NCBI GenBank assembly: GCA_030272585.1
Contig: BSYQ01000003.1
Location: 4,154,001-4,218,000 of the forward strand
From: Bryopsis sp. KO-2023
Taxonomy: Eukaryota > Chlorophyta > Ulvophyceae > Bryopsidales > Bryopsidaceae
Length of the DNA stretch: 64,000 nucleotides
Direction of reading: 5' to 3'
How positions within the stretch are numbered: the first letter of the stretch is position 1; the number at the start of each line of letters is the position of its first letter. Positions 1-11,371 of the stretch are shown here, piece by piece. The notes under the pieces are model-generated. The model had not been told where the DNA came from and searched no databases. It saw nothing but the letters and a program-made list of their open reading frames with translations. A program made the position numbers and the translations under genes.

Positions 1-1343
1 AAGCGAGTCGAGCGCTCGGAGTGGCTGTTCGCCACACCGATGGCATGTTGTGCCTGCTTGGCATGGACCCATCCGAAGGATCGTCGGACGATGATGAGGT
101 GTACGAAGAACGCATGCGGGAGGTGCACAAGCCTCCTCGCTGTGCATACATGTCACCCGTTCATCTTGGTGATGTGGAGGAAGAACTGAGGTACAGTTTT
201 TCTTTTTTTTGGGGGGGGGAGGGGCACCAGGTACCTCAAAGAGTACAAAGAGGTTTCACAAAGAGTTTTTGCTTCTTGTGGAAGATTGGGGTTGGTGAAT
301 GATGAAGTTCTGGTCTTGTTTTGGTCATGTTTTTAGGACGATCCTGACGACGGCACGTGTCAGCTTGGGTCATAATAATCCTAAGCAGCGCATCCAGTAT
401 CACTTGCGTTTGAAGCAAGAAATGGAGGAGATGCGCAGAGAGTGCGTTGGGCTCTTGAGAGAGAGGTTCCAATTGGAGCAGTGCGTCAGGTATTGTATTT
501 GGTGTATTTGTTGGTTTTTCTTTTTTTTGGGGGGGGGGGGCAGGATTCTGCAGCGTTGGTTTTCTTTTCTTTTTTTTTGGGGGGGGGGCAGGATTCTGCA
601 GCATTCTCCATGTTTGGAATGTGTCCCAAAGAAAGCGGAGGGGGTTGTTTGATTGTTTTTTCTTCTTCAGGTACTTGGCGGTCAGGAGCCACACATATCC
701 CAAAATGTGCGTTCCTCACGATGTGAGCGGGCAGCACCAGCGTGGTCCATCAGATTTAATAAGCCCCAAGTCGTTGGCATCAACTGTGCATTACTCGACA
801 CCGACTGGGCGCCGTATTCTCCTGAGAGGCAGCCGGGGAAGCTCAACAATGGGTCAGGACCTCTCCCCCTACAAAGCAAGGGTACGTCCATATTCAGTCG
901 ATTTTTCGAACACAAATATATATATGTGTGTGTGCACCTTTCTGCCATTTCATCGTCAAATCCTTTTTTTTTTTTACCAATTTGCTTGTTTTTCGGAGAC
1001 AATGTTGTGCAGGTACACGCAAGCATGTATTTGATTTTCCTTTATTGTTTTGTACACCTCAATACAAATATGGCAGGGGCTCATGGAAGCAAAGATCCGG
1101 CAAGTGCAAAACGACACCGTGCGTGAGGTCCGCGATCTGCTGCAGGACGTCTGCCAGGACAGAAGCTACAACGCCAGCCTCAAGCAACGCAATCACGCCA
1201 TTGAGAGGCGAATCCTGTCCAAGGTGTCGACCGTGTGCGAAGCCTACATCGACCCATGCATGGAGGACGATGAAACTCTCCTTCAAAAACACATGGGAGC
1301 TTCCAGCAACAAAAGAATGGAGCCCATTGTTGAGAATCGCTAG
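1..1343 (+). CDS. 3' part of an unrecognised multi-exon protein (5' truncated by window edge)
   Basis: Four exons join in phase: before 1-190, then 337-489, 671-881 and 1077-1343, ending in TAG. All introns start GT and end AG, and each begins or contains long T and G runs. The visible product is about 270 residues. It has an acidic patch (GSSDDDEVYEE), then a Glu/Arg/Gln-rich helical stretch (KQEMEEMRRECVGLL) likely to form a coiled coil, a Ser/Gly/Arg-rich middle, and a C-terminal helical segment (VREVRDLLQDVC). I do not recognise the family, and no catalytic motif, signal peptide or membrane segment is visible in this part. The exon joins are well supported by phase (2, 2, 0); the function is unknown. 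Confidence 0.7.
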
Positions 1344-4300
1344 ATGTCCCTCTCAGCTTCTTCACATCGATCTTTTTATAGGCCTTACACCTGGATTTTT
1401 TTTGTTTTTGTCCTTTTTTTTTTAGTTACAGTGTTTCGACTGTAGCATCTATCTATATTCATTGGCGACCCTGTTTTTCTATTTTCCCTTGAAAAAAACA
1501 CAACCAAAAAATTTTTAGCTAAAAATTTGTGCTGCACCTTTTTTTGAAAACCGCAAAAAAAAAAAGAAAAAAAAAGAAAAGAAGAACTGCATTTATGAAA
1601 GAATGTGGAGAATTTGATTTTCTTTGAATTTTGCCCCGTCCCTTGCTTTTTTTTTTTTTTTTTTTGTTGCTTCTTTTTTTTTCTTTTTTTTTTTGAAGGG
1701 GGATGGGGAGGGTGTTTGTGCTTAGCTTGGGTCGGCCAGATACTGTTTTTCTGAGAAGGGAAAAATACATATATATGCATATTTCCGAATTCAACCTGGA
1801 TATATTGTGACTCTAAGAAATTTTCGGATAGCTAGAAAAAGCAAGAATTCCACTTTATATAAGAAAGAGTATGATGGGGAATGAAAGCTCACGGCCTTTA
1901 TCTTTTTTAAAAAAATAGAGGGTAAAAAAGACGACAGTCCAAAAACTTTTTGGTCGGGAGCATTTTTAATTCTGAGAGTGAAAAAAAAAGGACAGAATGG
2001 CTGCTCATAACAAGGGAAAGGCGAAAAAAAAAAAAGAAATTATATCAAAGAATTGGGTCTGCGCTTTTTATATATTCTAATAGTGTGAAAGAGAGACGAA
2101 AAAAAAAAAGAGAGAGAGAAGATACGAGACGAGACGAAAAAGGGCTGGATTCATAAAACGTAAAAAAAAAAAAAAGAAGAAACACGAAAGGGAAAAAAAA
2201 ACTGACCTTGAATTTCTTGTTTGAATTTTTTTTTTTTCTTTACGTTGGGAGGAGAAACATTTATATTACACATGCCTGTGCTAGAGTTTTTTTTTCTTGA
2301 ATAGATTTTTTCTTGGTTCATAACATAGCTCCTCGACATTGTACAGAAGAACAACAAAACAAAATTTTCCATATTGAATGGATATTATCGTCTTTCAGGC
2401 TAGCACATATAACTTCAAAAAACTCGAAAAAAGAAAACAAAAGAAAAAAGACGGAAAAAAAAAGAAAAAAAATTCATCCTTGTTGTTTCAGCTCTTTTTT
2501 TCCATATTTGGAAGACCATTTGTCACAATTTCGCTGTTTTTTTTGGTGCTTTTGTTTTTGTGCTTTTTTTTTTCCTCGTTCTTGATAATGTGGAAAACGC
2601 TTCTTACATTTTGAGGGAATCCAAACTAGAGTTTTCGAAAAAAAAAATCTATGGATTCAAGTAAATGAGTAATTTAGCCACACAAGTCAGGAGGAAGGCT
2701 GGGGAGGGGGGGAGGGGTTAATATCATAAGGAAAAATGATTTCAAAAAAAGTACCTTTCTGGTCAAGTGCTCGGGTGCTTTTTTTTTTTTTTTCCTCGAT
2801 GAGCTGGTTCCAAGTGCATGAATTTTTTTTTCTGCTTTTTCTTTTTTTGCTGTTTTTGATTTTCCAGGGCTTACCCAAGGATTTCTGCAGTGAAGACCTG
2901 TTTTGGCTTCCTGTGTTTGCGTCGAAAATCTCACTGAAAGGAGGAAAAATAGAAAGAGGGAGGGGGGAGCAAAAAAAAGAGTGGCTTTTTGTTTCGCTTT
3001 TTTTTTTTTTCTTACCTTTTTCTTTTGAATTTCTAGCTGGGGATGCCCTAATTCACACCGCAAAAAAAAAAAGATGACGGGGCTTCAATTGTTGCCACCG
3101 CAACTTTTCAGCTACATAATTTTAGAGGGGCCTTTGTTTTTTTTTTTCTTTTGGGACTTTTTCATCTATTTTTCTTGACCGACATATCATACCCATAAAA
3201 CGCACACACATGCACACTTCATTTCGTACGATTCAAAACGAAAGAAAAAAAAAGAGTTATGTACCGCTGGTAGTATTTTATGATGGGAGTCAAGGCTCCG
3301 TGTTGTTTTGCTTTTTTTGCACTGGAAGAAAAGAAAAAGGGAAGCAGAACATTTATTTAAAAAAAAAAAAAAATCCTGCCGCTTTAAAAAAAAAGGCCAT
3401 CTCACCATTACATCTTTTCTGATGTGATTTCTGATGTGATTTGTTCTTTTTTGCATTTTTTTTTAGGGTTCTGGAAAAAGAGTGAAAAAAAATGAAAAAA
3501 AAAAATTGCAAAAGAACAGATACAGAGGAGGGGACAGGGGGTCCTTAAAACCACTTCAAAAAAAAAATAGAAAAACAAGAAAAAAGAAAAAACAAGAAAA
3601 AGGAAAGAAATATGTCGATCTAATGTCGGGACATTGTTACTTGGTCCGAAAAAAAGGACCCCCTCCAAAACAAACCAAAAAAAAAAAAAAAAGTGGGATT
3701 GGATATTAATGTGGGCAGGTGTTAAAAAAAAATTGGCATAGAGGTCAGGGTCGATGGAGATGTTCAGCCTTCTATGTTTTTTGTATCCTATCGCTTCAAT
3801 ATTTTTCCTTTGATGCCCTTTTTTTTTGTTCCTCTTTGATTTTTTCCCAACCGCATTTTTTGGGAGAATGTGTTTCTTCGATTCTTCTGGTAAGAGAATT
3901 CAAAACAAGAAAAAAAGAAGGAAAAAAAACACACACATCTGATTTTTCAAGATGGGGAAATATTTTGGGTTTTCCTTATTGTCCAAGCTTAAATCCCTTC
4001 TTTTAAGGGAAAAAGAAGTCGTCAAGACTCCGTTTTTTTTTTTTTGTTCTTTTTTTGAATTTCTTGTGATTTTGAGTTTCTCGAAAGTCGACGATGGAAC
4101 ATATGTCAAGATTTGGTCCTATTTTGTTCTCTTTTTTGTACATATTATTTTTTTTTTGCCAAGATTCGGTATTGTTCAAGATTCAGAAATTTTGAGAGTG
4201 GCAAGAAAAGAGCATTTGGGGGGGGAGGTTGGGGAAAAGGAAAAGGGGGCAGAAAGAAGGAAAAAAAAGGGGATATTAAAAAAAAAAAGGAAAGACAAGC

Positions 4301-7300
4301 TGGGGTGGGGGAAAGAGCCTCGGAAGCAACAAGACAGGGAGGAGGGAAAAAAAAAGAGGAACAAGAGGAAGCAAATTGAACACAGAAGGGAAACAAGATT
4401 AAAAAAAAAAAAAAACAAGGGATGAATCCAGTTGGGGCAAGACCTGTTGCAGACCTATTTCTTTGTCGCCTTTTCTTGGGCAAGCTGATATAAAGAAAAA
4501 TCCAGGAGCCTTTTTTTTGAACTCCTCGGGTTATCTTTGTTTTAGATGCACTCTTTTTTTTTTGGTTCTTTTCGTTTTTTTGCTTGATAGTGAGGCTCTT
4601 TCCAGTCAGTCTTAGTCTTAGAGTTAAAAACCCCCCAGCTTCAGTTATTTAAAAAAAAAAAAAAAAAAAAAATGGGGGGGGGGGAAGAGAGGATGGAGGA
4701 AAGGAACGAAAGTGAGGGGGGGGAGTTCGGTGAGAAGAATTTTTATCTTTTTTTTTTATCGAGGCATTGATTAATGCATGATTTGTGGGGGTTGGAAAAA
4801 AAAAGGAAATGTGATGGGGTTGGAAAATGGGGTTTGGGGTTTTGGGGGGGGGTTGAAAAAGAATGTCGGGGAAGGAAAATGCAAGAATTGCAAGATCATG
4901 GCTGTTCTTGGGGTGGGTTAGTTGAGGGAGAAGTTTATACGACATGTGGAATAAGACTGCCTTGCAATAACACAGAAGGCTAATAACGTAGAGGAGAGGG
5001 TGGAAAGAGTTTGTTTTAACAACATCTTCTTTTCTTTTTTTAGGATGTTTTCTTTAAAAAAAAAAAAGGAAGAAAAACCCGATCGTTTAAAAAGCGTGCC
5101 CTACGTTTTCGATATATTTATATAAATATATGATTTATTTATATTTATATATTTTTAGGGTTTCAATGTGGTAGTTTGCGGTCATGGGAGCTTGTAACTA
5201 CATTGTCAGTTAAAATTTGTTGGAAGGGGGTGAAAGAAAAAAAAGAGATTTTCACTCTGTTCGAAAAAAAAAAAAAAGGAAACAAAAAGAAATGTACATC
5301 TACATGCACATACAGGAACACACACACACACACACAAAAAAACAAGACCCAGAAAAAAATTGGCACAACAGATTCCTCTTTTTTTTTATTGTTTTTACCA
5401 TTGTTTTGTTGTGGTATTTTTTCGTCGAGGATTATGTCTGTCTGTCTGACAAAAGGTAGAATTGGGGATTTTGTGTGTGTGGTTGTGTGTGGTTTTTTTC
5501 ATCATAGAGCAAAACCGAGGGGAAGTAGGGGAAAAAAATTATAAAAGAATTGAAAAGGGAGAGGGAGGAAGAGAGGGAAAAAGCATCTTTTCGGAATGGA
5601 GGGTCGTTTTGTTCACAGTTCGACTGTGATTCCTTTTTTTCTTCTCTTTTTTTTTGTCCCCCTTTTTTTCGTTCTCTTTGTTTTTTTGGTTTCTTTACTT
5701 ACTGCATCTCTAGGGGGCACATTGTAGGGAGATGTTGGTTAGACAAGATGGAAAATTGTAAAAAGAAAAATCACAGCCTTTGCTGCAGAAAGGCAATTAA
5801 AATCTTGTTTAAACACTAACAATGTCCCACCTGTAGTGCTGGTTTTTTTATACCCCCCCTATTTTTCTCTGGTCTGCCAATTGTTGTGTATGTAGCGTGT
5901 GCAAAAACAAGTCCGAGTCGTTATTGCTTTCTGGGAAAGGACAGAAAAAAAATGGGGTTCCACATATATTGTGATATTTTTGTTTGCTCCACACCAAAAC
6001 TGGGGGGAGACTGACTGGGAAGGGGAGGATGAGAGATTTATCCATGCCCCTATTTTATTTTCAGCTTTTTTTTTCCCTAAAAAAAAACAAGAAAAAGAAA
6101 AACATGTGATATTAGCCGACGATGTTGCACTGGGTGGATTGTGATTTTCAAAACTCAGATAGAAGTACGTGTTTTATCAAGTAGGTTTTGAGAAGGGGTG
6201 CCAGAGGGCCCCTCGAAAAAAAAAAGAAAAAGGAAAAAAGAAAACAAAAAACTTGCACAGCATGCTGTGACACGGTAGAAATACCGTTTTTTTTTTTTTT
6301 GTAAGGGAAAGGGGAAGGAGGGGGGGAGGAAATATACGATGCAATTTTTATCCGGCTGCAACGTATTTCTGTGACCCAAAAGAAATACCGTTTAGAAAGG
6401 GGCTTTTTTTGTTGGTTATTTTTTTTTTTCTTTCGATTTCGTGTGGGGAAAAAATGTGGAGAGCGAGAATTGGATGTGTGTGTTTTTGTGTGTGTGTGTT
6501 TGTGCGGTGTCAGCATTTGTATAGCAGAAAGGTTAAAAAAAAAGAAAGGAAAAACTGTGAGTTGTGACTTCCCCATAGTGAAACGAATGGATTGACAATG
6601 ATGAAGAAGAAGAAGAGAAAAAAAAAGAGAACCCAACCATACAGTAGCTTTATTCTGTGCAGATATATTGCTTAGCGTCAGACCCGAGTTTAGCACCAAA
6701 AAACAGAGGAAAGAGTTGGAGGGATAAGAGACAGAGGGAGGGGTCGCCTACGAATTGTGTGTATATTGGTATTGAGGGGCTGAGGGGGGGAGGGGGGGAA
6801 AGAAATGGGAAAATTTTGATGTGCTGAAGAGAGAGAAAAAAAAAAAAAAAGAAAGCAAAAGTGGCAATTTCTAGATTGATGCATTTGATTTAATGAAAAA
6901 AAAAAAAGAGACGTGGGAAGCAATATTCGTGGAGTATTTTTACAAAGGGGGCGGGGGGGGGATAGGAAATCCAAAAGAATGGTGTCAATTTGAAATGAAG
7001 GGGGGACAAGGGGGGAGGGAAGGGCAATCGATACAACTATCCCTAGCTTACCTTTGGTGCTTGATTTTTTTTCTGTCCGATTGTTCCTGAATCAAAAATG
7101 GGTGAAAAAAAAAGAAAAAGAGAAAAAGAAAATGTCCCCCCTGGATACCAGAAGCATATATCCTGTTAAGGGTTTTTCCTACGATTTGTCTGCAATAGTT
7201 TTTTGATCATAAACAGAAAAAAAAAAAATCACATTTCAGAAGGGGAGGGGGGGGGAAGGTTGAACAGTGACGCTAGATGCATTTGGATGTTCATGAAGTA

Positions 7301-7940
7301 TACAAATAGACTGGTTGAATTGAAGACACACTGTAAATCCTGATTGGCTTCAGTTTGTATGTGGACTTGTTCAGTCATCTTCTTAGATGGAGGTGGGGGT
7401 TTGCTCCCCTGTGGAGTAAAAATTAAGACAGAATTTTGACAGAATTTCCACCTCTTAATTTTGACAGCCCGGGGTGGAAAGCAGCTGGGGAGGTGATACC
7501 CACCCACCCACCAAATGATATAAGAATGTGAAAAATCAGTTTGGTTGGAATGTAGAGAAACATGTCATGCAGACAAAGAAAGAAAGATGGTTGCTATCTT
7601 ACAAAGTACAATATGATTTTCACATGCCCCCCCCACCCCCCAACACACTCACTCAAGAGATCCCAATTCTGTCGTACGGTTCTTTCATTCTGTGGAGGGC
7701 TGTTTCATTCCAGACTCGTAGAACATTTTATTCCACAAACTGTGAGCTATCACCCCCACAAAAATCCATCCAATACTAGTTGTTCTCGTTCAGGCAAGAA
7801 CTAACTGGCACACTTCCCAAAGTAGCATTTTAGACAATAAACAGCAATATGCGTATACACAAGACTCATCTCACAACTTTTCGGTTTCAAAAGTTCATTC
7901 CACCCTGACCATCCGCTCCCAGTTGATTTTTTCTCTTCGA
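1344..7940. other. Gene-free, homopolymer-rich spacer
   Basis: About 6.6 kb dominated by A, T and G homopolymers: for example a run of about 22 A at 4650-4671, G-rich stretches near 4674-4730 and 4200-4330, and an AT-palindromic stretch near 5110-5156. All open frames here are low-complexity Lys/Phe/Gly translations in both strands, and I found no chain of splice-compatible exons. The first few hundred bases are probably the 3' UTR of the upstream gene, and the last part the 3' flank of the minus-strand gene ending at 7941. A gene made of very small exons cannot be excluded. Confidence 0.6.
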
Positions 7941-8399
7941 TCACAACTTGACAGTGTGGATCGGAGGGCAGGGTTGAGTTGGGGCCACGTCAGGCTGCGC
8001 GGGGTGTGATCCCACCGGCTGCATTTGCACGGTCGTCAAAATTATCGGGGATCGTCGACGCCTGCTCCGACAAAAGCTCCAAGCTCTGTACACCACCCCC
8101 AGCAGCGCAAGGATCGCCACTATCCCCAGCGAAAGGACCCCGACCCAATACTTCTTCTCCATATTCCACGTTTGCTCTTTGCAAATTTCGTGCGTGGGCC
8201 CGAGGAGACCCTGCATCGGGCAGGAGCACTGCCCTGGGCAATATTTTGAGTCTGGCAAGCAGCATGTTCCCTCGCGTATGGACCTCTCAGTGCACCAGCA
8301 GCCTTTTTCTAGAGTCGACATGAGAATGACCATCACGCTGGTGGCGGCGGAAACGAGCATGGCGACGAAAAAGTGAAACCCAGCCCCGCAGACCGGCAT
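7941..8399 (-). CDS. Small two-pass membrane protein with an 8-cysteine loop, copy A
   Basis: 152 codons from the ATG at 8399. The frame stays open upstream to 8606, but similarity to copy B (12387-12812) begins at this Met, which decides the start. Order: hydrophobic segment at residues 9-28; a 45-50 residue loop with eight cysteines (EKGCWC, CC, CPGQC, CP, ICK) followed by QTWN; a second hydrophobic segment (WVGVLSLGIVAILALLGVV); an Arg-rich juxtamembrane run (CRSRRRRS); and a polar tail ending CPPIHTVKL. Copy B shares the cysteine spacing, the QTWN motif and the C-terminal CPP..TVKL. I do not recognise the family. The cysteines would suit four disulfides in an extracytoplasmic loop, with the conserved tail cytosolic (inference). 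A retroelement repeat begins 235 bp upstream, so the promoter region may be altered. Confidence 0.72.
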   Translation of the reverse strand: MPVCGAGFHFFVAMLVSAATSVMVILMSTLEKGCWCTERSIREGTCCLPDSKYCPGQCSCPMQGLLGPTHEICKEQTWNMEKKYWVGVLSLGIVAILALLGVVYRAWSFCRSRRRRSPIILTTVQMQPVGSHPAQPDVAPTQPCPPIHTVKL

Positions 8400-8633
8400 T
8401 GGCTGGAAAACCTCGAGGGTGTCACGTTGGAAGTCGTGTTTAGGGCCACGGGATGTTTTTCGTTGGATCCCGGAAGGGAAGGGATTGCAGATTTGTTCTT
8501 GGGAAAAAAGGGGGCAATTCCGTGAAAGAAAAACCCAATTTTCGAGAGGTTTCTGTGTGGGTGCCGATGAGAGGACTTCCCAGACATCTGCTTCTCCGTT
8601 TGACACCCTTCAGTCATATCAGTATCAGGATAG

Positions 8634-8719
8634 TGTTCCACACGGTCTGTTTAGATGACTGATTATCGGGATTAGATTGTTGTGAGGAAGTTAGACGATC
8701 GAAAGGAGGGAAGGGTTAG
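8634..8719 (+). repeat. Left 86-bp terminal direct repeat of the compact retroelement
   Basis: Begins TGTTCCACACGG and ends GGAAGGGTTAG. It matches 11286-11371 base for base as read by eye. It contains ACTGATTATCGGG, also present near the start of the 212-bp LTR of the inner Ty3 element (25446-25657). Far shorter than normal LTRs. Confidence 0.85.
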
Positions 8720-8742
8720 CTCTCCAAATCAGACCGGACGAA

Positions 8743-11106
8743 ATGGAGTGGACCAAACCAGGCGACGCAGGGTTACGCACGGAGTATTCTGTCGACAAGG
8801 TCGTCGACAGAAACGCAGTCACGAAACAACTGGAGCTCTACGTCGACCGTGGGTATCTTTCTCTATCACCTTCCTCTGAAGCAGCCTTTTTCAACCCATT
8901 ACTGCCCATCGCCAAAGACGACGGAACCTATCGTTTCACTAACGACTTTCGACGACTCAATGGCTACTTCAAAAAACTGGGCATGGTTTTTTCCGACCCA
9001 TGGCGCACTATCTGGAAAGTGAAGGCCGAGTGGAAGGTCTATGCCAAAATAGACCTCAAGGACGCTTTTTTTGGACTTGCCATCTCACCTGAGCTGTCGC
9101 CCCTATTCTCCTTTACATGGCAGGGGCGGCGATACAAGTGGAACCGCCTCCCCCAAGGGTGGTGCTGGAGCCCAACCCTGTTCTCGGACAGGATCACCAG
9201 CATCCTCGGCCATTTGGACTGCGTAATCTACGCAGACGATATCTTGCTGGGCGCCCCCACTGCGGCCGAACTACACACGAAACTAAACGAACTATTTTCG
9301 GTTCTCCAGGACTACGGCTTAAAAGTGAACTACCAAAAAGTGACCTGGCTCGCAGATACAGTGGAGTTCCTCGGTTACCACCTCCACGACGGCCAGTGGT
9401 CCCACAAGCCCTTTCTCACGGACAAACTCAATGAACTCGGCCCTGTCAACGACACCACTGACCTCGCCAGGATCATTGGTATTTTTTCTTACTGCAGGAA
9501 AACAATACCCAAGCTCGAACATCACCTGGACACCCTGAGAAAACTCCTGGCCGCCTATTCAGCTGCCCCCGATGTCGCACAATGGCAACACGACGTCCAG
9601 CAAGCTCTCCACACTTTCATCTCCTACGCCGTAAACCACCAAACGGATCTAGCCCTACCAGGCCTCACAGCTCGCACCTTCACACTCGAAACAGACTGGT
9701 CAGGCGAACACGCAGGTTACATCCTCTTCGCCCACGACAACAAGGACCAAACCCACCTGATCGATTATGGCAGTACTCGGCTCACAGAACCGACGTCCTC
9801 GTTCCTTGGCGAATTGAAGGCCGTCAAATGGGCCCTCCAAAAAACGTCGGCGTATCGAGGAAACACACCGACCACCCTACGCACTGACAACCAAGCACTC
9901 GCCGAACAAATGCGAACAGGCGGGCTTGGAAAAAACGACAAAAGGGTGGGCCGCCTGTGGGCCTGGATACTCGGTAACGAAACCCACACCACCTTCGAAT
10001 TTTTGCCGGGGTCCACTAACGTTGCTGCTGACCTCCTCAGTCGGCCGAACCAAACGGACAAAAAACAACCAACACCAGCCGTCAACACCACGACCACCCT
10101 AACACCTCATCAGCAAGCTTGGAACACCCATCGCAAGGAGCACTGGGGTGTAGAGAAGACACACCTCCAAGCCAAACAGGACGGTCACACTATTCCCAAA
10201 AACGTCATTTCTGAAGTCGTCGCCACCTGCCCAACCTGCGCCATTTTTCGTCCCCTCACCCCACGTCGTCCCTGGGGCCAACTGCCCTACGGAGATTCCC
10301 CTGGCACTGTGCTGCATCTGGATGTTATCGGGCCCCTCACGCCCGCTACCACAGGCGAAAAGTTCATCACCTGCATCGTGGACAGCTGCACTCGACGCGG
10401 ACAAGCCACGGCCTCCAGGACCGTGACGTCCGCCACAATCACGGCCGCATTGGACCGCTGGGCCGGAAACCACGGACACCCTGTGCTCCTCATCCTCGAT
10501 GGGGCCGGCTACAACAGTTCGAACGACATGCGAACCTGGAGCAAAGACAACGGCGTGGAGCTCATTTACACTCCCCCACACAAACACAACTCCAATGGGT
10601 TGGTGGAACGTTTCCACCGCACCCTCGAGGACCGCATCAAAAAACTTTTGCACAACAGCACCCACGACTGGCCTCACCATATTGATGCTGCAGTCCGTGC
10701 CATCAACACCACGCCGCACAGCACCACCGGCGCCTCCCCCCAGCAGCTTTGGACCAGCTCTGCGGCCACACAATGGACTGCCCGGGAACGAGCAAACAAG
10801 CAACGCGCTTACCGCAACAGCCTACGCAAAGTCGTCCCTAAGGAACTCCACGCAGGGGACCTCGTATGGCACTATGACGCCGTCCAAGCCGCCAAGCGAG
10901 AAGACAAGCTACAGCCCCACTGGCGTGGCCCCCTCCGGCTCGTCGAACAACTCACGGGCTCCCTCTGGCGAACAGCTGAACTCACACCACGCACGGGCCC
11001 TGGCCGCCGCCCTCGAGGCATCTACCATCAAGATCACCTCCAGAAATGCCATGGACGTCAACCTTGGCATGCGGATGACGATTTCGACTGGCCTCCCCAC
11101 ATGTAA
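8743..11106 (+). CDS. Retroelement RT-RNase H-integrase polyprotein
   Basis: 787 residues, one exon. Reverse transcriptase: motif A KIDLKDAFF (about 102-110), motif B LPQGWCWSPTLF (136-147), motif C YADD (163-166). RNase H: D318 in LETDWS, E357, D382 and D430 (VAADLLSR). Integrase: zinc-binding H467, H474, C496, C499; catalytic D527, D586 and E622 with 35 residues between the last two (D,D-35-E). All key residues are present, so the ORF looks intact and recently active. There is no protease or gag domain and no chromodomain; the C-terminus is short. The LPQGW and YADD wording is closer to retrovirus-like RTs than to the LDD-type Ty3 RTs elsewhere in the window (inference). It would copy and integrate its own RNA if a capsid is supplied. 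Confidence 0.92.
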   Translation: MEWTKPGDAGLRTEYSVDKVVDRNAVTKQLELYVDRGYLSLSPSSEAAFFNPLLPIAKDDGTYRFTNDFRRLNGYFKKLGMVFSDPWRTIWKVKAEWKVYAKIDLKDAFFGLAISPELSPLFSFTWQGRRYKWNRLPQGWCWSPTLFSDRITSILGHLDCVIYADDILLGAPTAAELHTKLNELFSVLQDYGLKVNYQKVTWLADTVEFLGYHLHDGQWSHKPFLTDKLNELGPVNDTTDLARIIGIFSYCRKTIPKLEHHLDTLRKLLAAYSAAPDVAQWQHDVQQALHTFISYAVNHQTDLALPGLTARTFTLETDWSGEHAGYILFAHDNKDQTHLIDYGSTRLTEPTSSFLGELKAVKWALQKTSAYRGNTPTTLRTDNQALAEQMRTGGLGKNDKRVGRLWAWILGNETHTTFEFLPGSTNVAADLLSRPNQTDKKQPTPAVNTTTTLTPHQQAWNTHRKEHWGVEKTHLQAKQDGHTIPKNVISEVVATCPTCAIFRPLTPRRPWGQLPYGDSPGTVLHLDVIGPLTPATTGEKFITCIVDSCTRRGQATASRTVTSATITAALDRWAGNHGHPVLLILDGAGYNSSNDMRTWSKDNGVELIYTPPHKHNSNGLVERFHRTLEDRIKKLLHNSTHDWPHHIDAAVRAINTTPHSTTGASPQQLWTSSAATQWTARERANKQRAYRNSLRKVVPKELHAGDLVWHYDAVQAAKREDKLQPHWRGPLRLVEQLTGSLWRTAELTPRTGPGRRPRGIYHQDHLQKCHGRQPWHADDDFDWPPHM

Positions 11107-11285
11107 GACATCCGGGCTCGGGATACACATTTTTTCTTTTTTGATTTTTTTCGGGTTCTCAGAACGTCCCCTCCCAGTGTTGCACGCAACCCATTTTTTT
11201 GCAGCCTTTTCTTTTTTAGCGATGACCCGTCATCTCTTTTTCTTTCGGAGTCTCTCACAGTGGAAATCAGGCGAGGTTGGGCCCA

Positions 11286-11371
11286 TGTTCCACACGGTCT
11301 GTTTAGATGACTGATTATCGGGATTAGATTGTTGTGAGGAAGTTAGACGATCGAAAGGAGGGAAGGGTTAG
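11286..11371 (+). repeat. Right 86-bp terminal direct repeat of the compact retroelement
   Basis: Second copy of 8634-8719. Just beyond it, at 11375-11391, a short segment repeats GTGAGGAAGTTAG from inside the repeat, suggesting a partial local duplication. Confidence 0.85.

Larger units (their letters stand above)
8634..11371 (+). mobile_element. Compact gag-less LTR-like retroelement
   Basis: Two 86-bp direct repeats (8634-8719 and 11286-11371) that look identical by eye bracket one ORF with reverse transcriptase, RNase H and integrase. Total length is about 2.74 kb. There is no gag, no zinc knuckle and no aspartic protease, and only 23 bp separate the left repeat from the ATG, leaving no room for a leader gene. 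The repeats start TG but do not end CA, and the 5-bp flanks (GATAG, ATCGA) do not match, so no target duplication is visible. It sits between two paralogous host-like membrane-protein genes. It could be an autonomous minimal element or a deletion derivative that needs gag in trans. Confidence 0.75.

Noticed and set aside
1344-7940. Many 60-180 residue ORFs in the homopolymer region
   Set aside because: They are translations of poly-A/T/G tracts, occur on both strands together, and lack splice-compatible neighbours.
7941-8606. The small membrane protein as an env gene of the neighbouring retroelement
   Set aside because: It is on the opposite strand, outside the terminal repeats, and a homologue at 12387-12812 exists with no such element attached.
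7941-8606. Longer 221-residue start at 8606 for copy A
   Set aside because: The extra 69 residues have no counterpart in copy B and similarity starts at the Met at 8399.
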